Part shown: positions 26,234 through 34,301 of the stretch, in pieces
How positions within the stretch are numbered: position 1 is the stretch's first letter
Layout of the letters: each line of letters begins with the position of its first letter
Source: a virus
IMG/VR virus record: IMGVR_UViG_3300042386_001233
Span: 124,001-188,000 of that record
Reading direction: 5' to 3' (one strand)
Length of the DNA stretch: 64,000 nt
Position numbers and translations under genes: made by a program
Notes under the pieces: generated by a model
Databases searched by the model: none
The model's input: only the letters and a program-made list of their open reading frames with translations
Told to the model about the DNA's origin: nothing

Positions 26234-28302
26234 GGGATATAGTTAATTTCTCTTTGGGCTATAAAATAGTAGGTGGGTTCTGGTGTAGGTTGAGGCGTAG
26301 AACTTGGTGGTGGTGTAGAGCTTGGGGTTGCTGCCGGTGTGCTGCTAGATGTTGGTTCTGGAGTTTGAGTCGGAGTAATACTTGGAGTTGTTGTTATTGT
26401 CGGCGTTACGGTAGCAGTTGGTGTTGGGGTTGGAGTTACGCAGCATGATTCAAAGCAATACGTTCCAGGAAATGATACCCAAGAACTTGGAATATTAGAT
26501 GGCGAAACAGATGTAGAATCAAAATATGCATCTTGACAATTTGTAAAATGCATAGCCCTAATTCTAAAAGTTAGAGGCTGATCCGCACTTGTGCAAGTAC
26601 CGTCTCCACTTTTATTCTCAAAACTATTTAGATAATACTGATAAGATGAAGCGTTAGGATTAAATATGCAGATATTATCTACTATATCATCAACCGATCC
26701 GCTTTGACCATTTGCGTCCAGTGCTTGTATCTGATACCCCTCTATACAGCCTTGACTACCTGGTTCAGTATTTCTGTTCCATGTTAAATATATAATTACT
26801 TGGTTAGGGCTTTCAGTACCATCCTTTATACATGAACAGGCAGCACTTTGAATACTAGGAGTTAATAACTGACAATTATTTGTTGGCGTTGGGGTCGGAC
26901 TTTGGCTAGGCGGTGGAGTACAACAATTACAATTACTTGTATTTCCCTCAAATGCCCATACTGGAGGAACATTACATTGACAGGCAGTAGATATTCCAGT
27001 TATATTTAATCCTCCAACACAAGAAATATTAGCACTTGCTGTCCATTTATTAGCACATGAACTAGAACCAGTATATGCTACACTAGGATCACAAGTAACT
27101 GACATAAAGTATGTATCGCCACAAGCCAATGTGCCGCTACTAGTCCAATAATTTGGCATGACTTTAGTAAATAACAAATCTAGACTTATAGTTCTGGTTA
27201 TATTGTTACAATTTAATACAAATGTAGTCAAACCATTCCAGTCGCAGCAAGTAGCTCTACTTGGAGATGGCGTTAATGTCTGAGATGCTGTTAATGAAGG
27301 CGTTGGAGTTAGCGTTCTGGTGACTGTTTGGGTTGGTGTTCTTGTTGGAGTAGGAGTGCAACAACTGCAATTATCAAAATTGCCAACAAAACTCCAAATA
27401 GGAGGAGCGTTACATTGACAGGCTTCTTTTATTCCAGTAATTATTAGACCAGTAACACAGGATATGGTTAATGAAGAAGTCCATTTATTTATACATGAAC
27501 CTGATCCTGTGTATCTAGCATTTGGATCACATGTTATCGTAGAACTAAAAGTATCTCCACATGATAAACTTCCACTAGCTTGCCATGTATTTGCTGCTGT
27601 TTTTGTATAGGCTACTGGAATGACTAAATTGCCACAAGAAGCATCAAACTGTAAGAATGTATTACCGTCCCACTCACAACATGTAACAGTAGATGGGCTT
27701 GGAGTATTTGTCGGAGTAGCAGTAATTGTGATAGAAGGAGTAATAGAGGGTGTTACTGTAGCAGTAGCAGATCTTGTGATAGTAACTGTTGGGGTTTGGC
27801 TTACTGTAATACTTGGTGTTTGCGTTGGTGTTTGCGTAGGTGTTGGTGTCTGTGTATTGGTCTGAGTAATACTAGGAGTTAGTGTAGGGGTCGATGTAGC
27901 TGTTCGACTATTAGTGGGGGTTGCAGTTGGTGTTCTTGTATTAGTAGGGGTGTTTGTTCTAGTTGTTGTTATGCTTGGAGTTACGGTAGGGGTTACTGTT
28001 CTTGTTAGTGTTCTAGTTGGTGTTCTTGTTGGGGTAACTGTTCTAGTTACAGTAATGCTTGGAGTTATTGTAGGGGTAAGTGTTGGTGTCGGTGTTGGCG
28101 TTTTTTTAGGGGTTCTAGTTGGTGTTGGAGTTTTAGTAGGTGTCTTAGTAGGCGTTTTACTAAGGGAATTTCTATCTATAAAAGGACACCCATCATCCGA
28201 CCCTATCCTTGGAGGTTTTGGAGTTTCTGTTGGTGTTCTGGTTGGTGTTGGAGATGGCGGAAGTATTTTCCGCTCATTTTGTCCGTTCATTCTGTTTGTC
28301 AT
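26230..28302 (-). CDS. Large mucin-like Pro/Thr-repeat protein with duplicated Cys-rich domains
   Basis: This protein has 690 residues. It starts with a Pro/Thr-rich tract (~14-205, TPT/TRT/TNT units) broken by one short Cys segment. Two homologous Cys-rich beta domains follow (~207-315 and ~350-460), sharing CGDT, CDP, SC-NKWT and ACQCN motifs. Next come a fibronectin-III-like region and another TPTPT tract before the C-terminus. There is no signal peptide. Architecture resembles a fibrous virion appendage or adhesin. The dense Thr offers many O-glycosylation sites, close to a GT60-like and a GT31-like transferase. Confidence 0.75.
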   Translation of the reverse strand: MTNRMNGQNERKILPPSPTPTRTPTETPKPPRIGSDDGCPFIDRNSLSKTPTKTPTKTPTPTRTPKKTPTPTPTLTPTITPSITVTRTVTPTRTPTRTLTRTVTPTVTPSITTTRTNTPTNTRTPTATPTNSRTATSTPTLTPSITQTNTQTPTPTQTPTQTPSITVSQTPTVTITRSATATVTPSITPSITITATPTNTPSPSTVTCCEWDGNTFLQFDASCGNLVIPVAYTKTAANTWQASGSLSCGDTFSSTITCDPNARYTGSGSCINKWTSSLTISCVTGLIITGIKEACQCNAPPIWSFVGNFDNCSCCTPTPTRTPTQTVTRTLTPTPSLTASQTLTPSPSRATCCDWNGLTTFVLNCNNITRTISLDLLFTKVMPNYWTSSGTLACGDTYFMSVTCDPSVAYTGSSSCANKWTASANISCVGGLNITGISTACQCNVPPVWAFEGNTSNCNCCTPPPSQSPTPTPTNNCQLLTPSIQSAACSCIKDGTESPNQVIIYLTWNRNTEPGSQGCIEGYQIQALDANGQSGSVDDIVDNICIFNPNASSYQYYLNSFENKSGDGTCTSADQPLTFRIRAMHFTNCQDAYFDSTSVSPSNIPSSWVSFPGTYCFESCCVTPTPTPTATVTPTITTTPSITPTQTPEPTSSSTPAATPSSTPPPSSTPQPTPEPTYYFIAQREINYIP

Positions 28303-28305
28303 TTA

Positions 28306-29307
28306 TTACAATACTTTCGCAGCTATTAAACATCCTTTTGACACTGAATGTAACGGATCGGCGGCATGCTTAACTTCTTTAATAGACAAAGGAAAATTAT
28401 TTTCTGATAGTTTTTTCTTAAAATGTTCAATATAACCACCAGCTTGTGATGTTCCACCAGCAATGACTATTGTTAGTGGGTCTTTAAACTTTGGTAAAGC
28501 TTTATGATCTGTTAGTGCTGCTGTTAATTGTTTAGTAGTATAATCTATTAAACGATCATAATATGACGATACAGCTGCTAATATAGGATTATCATTATGC
28601 TGACCAACATTAAAATTTCCACCCTCTTTCTCAGCCTGTACGACACTATCCGGTTCCCCTGTGGCTACGGCGCTCATTCTATCTACCCAATCCCCAGATT
28701 TAGTTGTGGAAAATACAACAGTGGGTTCACCATTTAGCATTACACAAACATTAGTCATACCAGCACCACAGCTAATAGCTATACCAGTATAATCATTATC
28801 CGCTAACTCAGCATAGCATAAAGCTTCAGCTTCATTAATTGATCTAGCGTTATATCCACAGCTATCTAAAATAGTTTTGACTACATCTTCATGATATCCA
28901 ACATCAAAATCTTCATCTTCTTGGTCTACTGGTTGAGCAGGAACACAAAAAACGATCTTTTCAAGGGGCTCCGAAGATTGCCCGACTACTTCCTTTAATA
29001 TAAAAGCTAAGACTCTTTTCGCATCTTTCTCTTTTGCAGAAACAACTCCTTTGTACATTGGTCTTTTAGCGGTGTCGTTTCTCTCAATAGCTTTTTCAAT
29101 AGCATCTTGTCCGAGGATAATAAAAGAACCGTCTGTATCTTTAATAAAGACTTTTCCAGCCAATCCCTTTTCTATCATCTTTGTTGCTACTGGAGTAGAT
29201 GGCTTGATGATATAAAAGGCATCTCTAAAGTCTTTGTATTGTACTTTATCTCCTTTGTCCTCAGATAAAACAATATAGCTTGTTCCTACGTCAAGACCCC
29301 TAGCCAT
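28306..29307 (-). CDS. Actin/Hsp70-superfamily ATPase (ParM/MreB-like)
   Basis: The 333-residue protein keeps the superfamily order: phosphate-1 loop GLDVGTSYIV, connect region RSINEAEALCYAEL, phosphate-2 GIAISCGAGMTNVCV and the adenosine motif IVIAGGTSQAGGYIEHF. A polymerising cytomotive protein for DNA or virion positioning is likely, since short phage actins usually form filaments; a chaperone-like role is the alternative. The next gene encodes a small membrane protein only three bases away, possibly an anchor. Confidence 0.82.
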   Translation of the reverse strand: MARGLDVGTSYIVLSEDKGDKVQYKDFRDAFYIIKPSTPVATKMIEKGLAGKVFIKDTDGSFIILGQDAIEKAIERNDTAKRPMYKGVVSAKEKDAKRVLAFILKEVVGQSSEPLEKIVFCVPAQPVDQEDEDFDVGYHEDVVKTILDSCGYNARSINEAEALCYAELADNDYTGIAISCGAGMTNVCVMLNGEPTVVFSTTKSGDWVDRMSAVATGEPDSVVQAEKEGGNFNVGQHNDNPILAAVSSYYDRLIDYTTKQLTAALTDHKALPKFKDPLTIVIAGGTSQAGGYIEHFKKKLSENNFPLSIKEVKHAADPLHSVSKGCLIAAKVL

Positions 29308-29310
29308 AAT

Positions 29311-29622
29311 TCACCTCTTTAAATTTTGTAGTTTATTAACAGACTCGGAAATATTCTCGTTTGACAATCTTGTATTTCCTAATTCGTTATATTTTTTCTC
29401 CATCCCATCAACACTTATATCTGTAACAAATTTTCTGTCATCTATAATAATCTTATTTTGACTTTTTTCATTATTATTATATTGTTTGTTTCTTTTTGAT
29501 ATTGGTTTTTCAATCATTGTATAACTACTATTGTTTAATCTTCCTATAATATAACCAATTCCAAAAGAGACAAAATTAAAAAGTACCAATATTATACTTA
29601 ACAGAGATGCAGTATCTATCAT
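29311..29622 (-). CDS. Small membrane-anchored protein
   Basis: This protein has 103 residues. One transmembrane helix (SLLSIILVLFNFVSFGIGYI) is followed by a basic, Asn-rich cytoplasmic tail ending in a helix. It is transcribed just before the actin-like gene and may anchor it to the membrane, although no ParR-like DNA-binding fold is visible. Confidence 0.65.
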   Translation of the reverse strand: MIDTASLLSIILVLFNFVSFGIGYIIGRLNNSSYTMIEKPISKRNKQYNNNEKSQNKIIIDDRKFVTDISVDGMEKKYNELGNTRLSNENISESVNKLQNLKR

Positions 29623-29660
29623 GTGGATAGCCTCCTTACCAAATTTACACCATACTATAA

Positions 29661-29687
29661 AAGAAAAAAGGAGCGATTGCTCGCTCC
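29661..29687 (-). terminator. Intrinsic terminator after ruvB-like gene
   Basis: On the minus strand GGAGCGA, loop GCAA, TCGCTCC (7 bp, GC-rich) is followed by TTTTTT at once. It lies 41 bases after the ruvB stop and before the actin module, so it separates the recombination genes from the 28-29 kb genes. Confidence 0.9.
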
Positions 29688-29727
29688 TTAATTTTAAAAA
29701 TGGGGTTGTAATCGGCCCGTAGTTTTC

Positions 29728-30618
29728 CTATATCGTACCCATGACTCTGCCCTTTTGGGTACGAACAACATAACCCTTACGAACCAAAAACGGCTCAATA
29801 CTATTCTCGATAGTATCTAAAGCTATTCCAGTCATTGCTGATATAGACTTAAGACCCAAAGGATTACCCTTGCTTCGTCTCAAAGCATCAATATAAAGCC
29901 TATCATACAGATCCAAACCCTTACTATCTATACCCTGAGTAGAAAAAATGGTATCAATTGTACATGGATCGGTATGGCATATCTTGTAGTTTTTATACCA
30001 TAATAGTCTAGCATTAAGAATTCTCGGAGTACCCTTGCTTCTTTTTGCTATCTCAACCAAATCTTCATCAGAGATTTCTAGATCTAATTTAGCAGAGTTC
30101 AATCTTGCTACTTTAGCTAGATCATCATCCGTATAGAAAGAAAGATGTTCTTTGATTGTAAACCTGTCATAAAATGGCTGACTTAAACTTCCCCCACTAG
30201 TAGTCGCTCCGATAAGAGTAAACATTGGAAGATCAATAGTTTCTGGAGCATCTTCTGATGATATACTAAGTACAAAATCTTCCATGATAGGATACAAAAA
30301 CTCCTCTACTGTTTTGGGCAACCTGTGTATTTCGTCAATAAACAACACAGACCTAGCAGAGATTCCCATAATATATGGCAAAAGATTTTTTATGCTACGA
30401 ATATTAGCAGCATTGAGAGTATAAAGACTGACCCCCATTTCGTTTGCTATAGCACTCGCTATGGTAGTCTTGCCAAGCCCAGGAGGGCCGTCTATTAAAA
30501 CATGAGGCAGCACACTGCTAGACATTTTACAGCCCATAGCAGAGATGCGTAGACGCTCAATAACGTCGCCCTGACCAATGATTTCATCAAAACTCTTCGG
30601 CCTTGTAACATTTGCCAT
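29728..30618 (-). CDS. ruvB: Holliday-junction branch-migration ATPase RuvB
   Basis: This 296-residue protein is slightly shorter than bacterial RuvB (~330). It has Walker A GPPGLGKTTIA, Walker B VLFIDEIHRL, sensor 1 FTLIGATTSGG, the arginine finger region QPFYDRF, sensor 2 GTPRILNARL and the C-terminal winged helix ending EPFLVRKGYVVRTQKGR. It would drive branch migration of recombination or replication intermediates. No RuvA or RuvC is recognisable in the window; the gene just upstream may replace RuvA. Confidence 0.95.
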   Translation of the reverse strand: MANVTRPKSFDEIIGQGDVIERLRISAMGCKMSSSVLPHVLIDGPPGLGKTTIASAIANEMGVSLYTLNAANIRSIKNLLPYIMGISARSVLFIDEIHRLPKTVEEFLYPIMEDFVLSISSEDAPETIDLPMFTLIGATTSGGSLSQPFYDRFTIKEHLSFYTDDDLAKVARLNSAKLDLEISDEDLVEIAKRSKGTPRILNARLLWYKNYKICHTDPCTIDTIFSTQGIDSKGLDLYDRLYIDALRRSKGNPLGLKSISAMTGIALDTIENSIEPFLVRKGYVVRTQKGRVMGTI

Positions 30619-30621
30619 AAT

Positions 30622-31038
30622 TCACATTCCTCCAAAAATTTTCAGAGCATCCTTCACTAACAATAAAGGATTATTCTGATTAGTAAGATCGTATACTTTA
30701 TTTACCAAATCTACAGCTTCTTTGTTAGAAAAACCATAGTTTTCCAAAATTTTATATGCTTTTTTAAGATACTCAGGCTCCTCTTTCGTAACTATTTCAG
30801 ATGACTTATTAGATTCTGTTCTAGGTTTTGTGGTCTTTTTTGAGAATTGTGTTTTTATATTTGCTATCTGGCGTATCTTATAAACATTCCCGCAATCACA
30901 TACAAGTTTAAAACCCTTCACTTGAACTTGATTCAAAAATAGCCAATGTTCTGATTCGCACTCTGTATTTGTGCATTTATATTTAAACTGAGCATCTAGA
31001 CTAATCGGTTTCAGGCTTTTGGTTTGATTTTGTATCAT
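30622..31038 (-). CDS. Zinc-ribbon protein with RuvA domain-III-like C-terminus
   Basis: This protein has 138 residues. The N-terminal half has Cys pairs (CTNTECES and CDCGNVYK) suggesting a DNA-binding zinc ribbon. The C-terminal residues (~88-135: YLKKAYKILENYGFSNKEA, then a second helix pair) resemble the three-helix domain III by which RuvA contacts RuvB. It precedes ruvB by three bases. I infer an adaptor that loads RuvB on DNA; similarity is by eye and short. Confidence 0.6.
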   Translation of the reverse strand: MIQNQTKSLKPISLDAQFKYKCTNTECESEHWLFLNQVQVKGFKLVCDCGNVYKIRQIANIKTQFSKKTTKPRTESNKSSEIVTKEEPEYLKKAYKILENYGFSNKEAVDLVNKVYDLTNQNNPLLLVKDALKIFGGM

Positions 31039-31438
31039 CTTCTTCTTTCACCCAAAAAATAAAATCGTTTTGATCACTATCGTACGCACTATCAAGAATT
31101 CCTTTATTAACCAAGGAATTTAATATATTACTAATCATTCTATTATTCAGATCTTCTATAATAGTTTGAAGAAGTTTATCAGTTAAACAATATCTTACTT
31201 CTTTTGTTTTTTTATTTATCTGTTTCTTTGCGTGGTTTTTAATTATAATAGCAGATTCATCATGGGTTAGTGTCTCATTCATCTCCTCTATTTCTTGTTT
31301 GCTCATTTCAGATATGGATGCCACCATAGAATCGTGTTCTACTTCTTTTATAGCTCCAAAAAATTTAAAAACTAATGATCTTGAATGGTCAACAAAGTCA
31401 TCAAAATCATTTATAAAAAACCATTGTTCATTTTTCAT
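31001..31438 (-). CDS. Hypothetical protein of a three-member phage family (NDFIFWV type)
   Basis: 145 residues from ATG 31436-31438, overlapping the upstream stop (ATGA). Helical, with a C-terminal signature LVNKGILDSAYDSDQNDFIFWV. The same end pattern (ECAWD..SN-M-FW) occurs in the two proteins at 49.2-49.9 kb, so these are paralogues. Function unknown; a small DNA- or protein-binding role is possible. Confidence 0.65.
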   Translation of the reverse strand: MKNEQWFFINDFDDFVDHSRSLVFKFFGAIKEVEHDSMVASISEMSKQEIEEMNETLTHDESAIIIKNHAKKQINKKTKEVRYCLTDKLLQTIIEDLNNRMISNILNSLVNKGILDSAYDSDQNDFIFWVKEEDDTKSNQKPETD

Positions 31439-31674
31439 TGAACTAGGGTTACTCCTTCGTACTTTGGAATCTCTGTCCACATCAGTTTAGCAGAGAACTC
31501 TGGTTTGTACACTGTGACCACCCTATCTGTTTTTTTATCTTTTTCCACAATTGCTTCTACTATTACTCTATCTTCATTAAGTCTTTTTTCTATCTCTCTA
31601 ATAGAGTCAGACATACTATCGAATGTTTTATTGTATTCTGGTCTATTAAATAGTGTTTTAAAATATGTGGTCAT
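31435..31674 (-). CDS. Small hypothetical protein
   Basis: The 79-residue alpha/beta protein has no known motif. The C-terminal half forms strands (RVVTVYKPEFSAKLMWTEI). It overlaps the next gene by 4 bases. Confidence 0.6.
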   Translation of the reverse strand: MTTYFKTLFNRPEYNKTFDSMSDSIREIEKRLNEDRVIVEAIVEKDKKTDRVVTVYKPEFSAKLMWTEIPKYEGVTLVQ

Positions 31675-31676
31675 AA

Positions 31677-31928
31677 TTATTTATCTTTGAGTTCTGTTTG
31701 ACAGTTATTGTGTTTGTCTACAAATGTTCTTTCAAATCCCAATTCTGCTAGTATGGGCATTTCGTAAAAGGTAATAGTAAATCTTACATTACCGGCATCA
31801 TCTGTCATTTTTGTCCACTCAATTCTTTTTGCTTGGCTCATGTTGGTTGCAAGATCGTATGCTATTAACGGAGTTTCTGTCAAAGAACCAAAAGCCATCG
31901 CTAAATATAAAAATAATGCTGGTAACAT
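31677..31928 (-). CDS. Small possibly exported hypothetical protein
   Basis: Residue count 83. The first 17 residues (MLPALFLYLAMAFGSLT) form a short hydrophobic stretch that could be a signal peptide, followed by a mostly beta part with one Cys. No motif recognised. Confidence 0.55.
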   Translation of the reverse strand: MLPALFLYLAMAFGSLTETPLIAYDLATNMSQAKRIEWTKMTDDAGNVRFTITFYEMPILAELGFERTFVDKHNNCQTELKDK

Positions 31929-31942
31929 AACATCCGTGTCTT

Positions 31943-32353
31943 TCAGTTTAAAATATCAAACATACCATCATAATAATTCGGCTGTTGTAAAAAGTGAACA
32001 GCGTTTGCTATTAAATGATTTCTATACTCAGTATCTAATTTGTTGTGAATAAAATATTTTGTTTTGTAAATTGGTTCTTTGTAATGATTGTTCCCCAAAT
32101 ACAGGGAGTTTTTGAAGTTCCCTGATTTGGAGAAGTAATCATTCACAGGTAACGAACCTTTAGGAAAGCTCGGGCCAATATACCATACGTTTGAAGGATG
32201 TTCAACTATTTCATTTAGAGTATCATATAACATTTTTCCCCAAGCATCCCAAGCGTCGGGGTCAAACTTGAAATACTTTTTATAATGACTCTCTAAATTG
32301 TCCTGACTATCACCATAGTCATCGTAGTCATCATCTTCATAATCTTCGTGCAT
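31943..32353 (-). CDS. Hypothetical protein with acidic leader
   Basis: This 136-residue protein has a D/E/Y-rich N-terminal ~20 residues and an aromatic-rich body (YKKYFKFDPDAWDAWGKMLY, then VWYIGPSFPKG). It lies immediately after the primase-like gene, suggesting a replication or recombination accessory, but nothing direct supports this. Confidence 0.6.
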   Translation of the reverse strand: MHEDYEDDDYDDYGDSQDNLESHYKKYFKFDPDAWDAWGKMLYDTLNEIVEHPSNVWYIGPSFPKGSLPVNDYFSKSGNFKNSLYLGNNHYKEPIYKTKYFIHNKLDTEYRNHLIANAVHFLQQPNYYDGMFDILN

Positions 32354-32356
32354 ATT

Positions 32357-33496
32357 TCACCCGATACAAAATTTATCACTAATCTTAGACGCTAGTTCTT
32401 TAGCAGCATTAGAAAGAAACCTGTTGTTGCTAAAGTAGAGGGGTGTTGAGACTTGATTAAGGAACTCCACGACCGTTTTTAAAAGCTTGGTCTGGGAACC
32501 GTCAAGATCTAAATCTTCGCCCCCAGCGTCAACAGGAAGCGGCTCAATAGCATCTGTATCGTCCTCAGTAACAGGAGATACTGGAGTAGGATCACCATAA
32601 GCCTTGTTGAACATACCATGACCAGAATAGACATACTTTGTCTTGATATCTTCTGTGCTGTTGGTATATGTGTTAAGGTTTAAAGACTTCATCTGATTTG
32701 CAATAGTTGTAGCAACATTAATTGCAACTGGAACTCCAGTGATGTCAGACTTTTTATAAGCCTTGGCATATTCTTTAAACCATTCGTCGCTAGTCTTATT
32801 AGCAACAATATTAACAACAGCAGAAACTCCATCAAGAGCCTCTTTAAGTTGTTCAATATTTATCGGATTACCAGTTGATCCAGACAAAATACTGGTAAAA
32901 TAAGGTTGCTTTCCTTCCCAACCCTTCCTCCACCAAGTATAAGGGATTCTGTAAATCTGATTGATTTTGATAGCTCGGGCATCACCACCAAAATGATTTA
33001 CCAGTTTCTTTTGAATACCATTCCAATAAGTCTTATGAGGACTATTAGTATTTGGGTTTAGAATCCAATAGCACTGATAACCATTACGAGTATCAACAAC
33101 CCAGCTTGGCTTTACTGGAAAGTTATTGATATAATTCAAGAATCCCCTTTTCTTCTGCATTACGACACTGGGCTTAAAATAGTTACCGTTATCATCTCGT
33201 CCAGCATCCATATCAACAAAACAAGCACGAATTCTACTAATAGCATATTGTTTACGTCCACCATTAACGTAGAAATAAGCATCAGCACCTTGGTTATCAT
33301 TTGCAATAGCAACGGTGGTGAGATGATCTGTATGATTCATGCTACTGATCTTCTTGCGAGGATCACCATTGTAACAGAAAATCTGCTGACCACCAAAAGA
33401 CTCAAAAAACTTATTCCTCAAAGTAATCTGATCTCTTGTTCCAATAGCACTATGAGTCTTATCAAACGGATTAAAAGCCAAAGTATCGCTAAACAT
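32357..33496 (-). CDS. AEP/RepB-type primase-like protein
   Basis: About 379 residues from ATG 33494-33496; AAGGAAAAC just upstream is the ribosome site, so the more upstream ATG (33514) is rejected. Residues ~80-215 resemble plasmid and phage RepB primases of the archaeo-eukaryotic primase fold: RACFVDMDAGRDD (metal acids), SWVVDTRNGYQCYWILN, an IQKKLVNHFGGDARAI segment and NQIYRIPYTWWRKG. The C-terminal part is acidic and helical. It probably makes primers or small DNA stretches for phage replication. The usual SxH motif is not evident, so catalytic status is open. Confidence 0.62.
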   Translation of the reverse strand: MFSDTLAFNPFDKTHSAIGTRDQITLRNKFFESFGGQQIFCYNGDPRKKISSMNHTDHLTTVAIANDNQGADAYFYVNGGRKQYAISRIRACFVDMDAGRDDNGNYFKPSVVMQKKRGFLNYINNFPVKPSWVVDTRNGYQCYWILNPNTNSPHKTYWNGIQKKLVNHFGGDARAIKINQIYRIPYTWWRKGWEGKQPYFTSILSGSTGNPINIEQLKEALDGVSAVVNIVANKTSDEWFKEYAKAYKKSDITGVPVAINVATTIANQMKSLNLNTYTNSTEDIKTKYVYSGHGMFNKAYGDPTPVSPVTEDDTDAIEPLPVDAGGEDLDLDGSQTKLLKTVVEFLNQVSTPLYFSNNRFLSNAAKELASKISDKFCIG

Positions 33497-33574
33497 TTGT
33501 TTTCCTTTTTCCACTTCCTACCTACATTTTTGATATTGGGATAGTAAACACTACCATCAAAAGCAATATCGTAA

Positions 33575-33655
33575 AAGATGGTAACGGAATCGAACCGTTA
33601 TTGTAGGATAGTAAAAACTATATAGGTACTATCTTACAAGTTCCAAACACCACCT
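33575..33655 (-). ncRNA. tRNA-like RNA with normal acceptor and T arms but aberrant anticodon region
   Basis: On the minus strand AGGTGGT (33649-33655) pairs with ACCATCT (33576-33582), and AACGG-TTCGATT-CCGTT forms a perfect T arm. Between them a mini-hairpin GTT-TGG-AAC replaces a normal D arm. A 12-bp hairpin with one mismatch follows (TGTAAGATAGTA with TACTATCCTACA, 13-base loop). No 5-bp/7-base anticodon arm can be drawn. Length is about 80. CCA is not encoded. It is a decayed tRNA, a minimal tRNA-like domain, or a regulatory decoy. Confidence 0.55.
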
Positions 33656-33658
33656 TGA

Positions 33659-34237
33659 CTATTTACTAACTCCATATTTATTCTTGAGACTTTCCATTGT
33701 TCTATTAATTTTCACTTCGCTTTTTTTGGTAAATTTATCACTATCAGATAGTTCATAATGCAACTCTCTATGACATCTATTACAAAGCAGTTTACACTTT
33801 TTTATTTCTTGTAACAGTTTTTCAAAATTTGTATTAATTTCTCCTATCGCATACTCTTTGATCGCAGGATCTAAATGATGAAAATCTAATGCCGATTGAC
33901 ACTTATTGTATCCACATTTTTCACATCTGTTGCCCAGTTGTTCTATTAGAATTTTTTTCTTTGCTATTTTAATGATTTTGTTAGCGCATTTACTACAAGT
34001 TTTCATTGAGCTTTTTTTATCACAAATTTCACAGTTGGTTATACCTAATGCTTTTCTGTTTGTTTTATCGTGTGGTCTTAAGTTTTTAGTTAAGTACCCT
34101 AGTCGTTTTTTAGCCTCATGAATAGATGATTTAGAACATCCATATAATTCGGCTAACTCATACGAGGTTTTACCTTCAAGTATATGCTGCTTGAATCTTT
34201 TCTTATCCTTGATAATTTCTTTAATAGTCATCATAAA
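33659..34237 (-). CDS. HNH endonuclease with HTH (homing-type)
   Basis: About 192 residues from ATG 34235-34237. N-terminal helix-turn-helix (YELAELYGCSKSSIHEAKKRLGY) is followed by Cys pairs (CEICDKK, CSKCANK, CEKCGYNK) and the HNH core LDFHHLDPAIK and KCKLLCNRCHRELHY. It stops a few bases before the tRNA-like RNA and starts after rIIB, a typical place for a free-standing homing nuclease. A strong hairpin overlaps its ribosome site. Confidence 0.82.
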   Translation of the reverse strand, partial: FMMTIKEIIKDKKRFKQHILEGKTSYELAELYGCSKSSIHEAKKRLGYLTKNLRPHDKTNRKALGITNCEICDKKSSMKTCSKCANKIIKIAKKKILIEQLGNRCEKCGYNKCQSALDFHHLDPAIKEYAIGEINTNFEKLLQEIKKCKLLCNRCHRELHYELSDSDKFTKKSEVKINRTMESLKNKYGVSK

Positions 34238-34288
34238 CCCCCGGAGAATGAAAGTATACCTTTTAATACACCTTTCAAACTCCGAGGG
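34238..34288 (-). promoter_or_regulatory. Hairpin covering the ribosome site of the HNH gene
   Basis: On the minus strand CCCTCGGAG (34280-34288) can pair with CTCCGGGGG (34238-34246), and the inner TGAAAG with CTTTCA, leaving a 17-base loop. The only G-rich Shine-Dalgarno candidate (GGGGG before the ATG at 34237) lies in the stem. In T4, homing nuclease genes are held silent by such hairpins until late transcripts remove them; the same logic may apply. Confidence 0.55.
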
Positions 34289-34301
34289 CATGATTTATTT
34301 T

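Noticed and set aside
25500-28250. Tandem repeats that could suggest a CRISPR array or satellite
   Set aside because: They are in-frame TPT/TRT codon repeats within three genes; there are no spacers of uniform length.
27914-28435. A 173-codon plus-strand reading frame rich in Gly and Val
   Set aside because: It is the antisense of the codons for Pro/Thr repeats of the mucin-like gene; composition is explained by the repeat.
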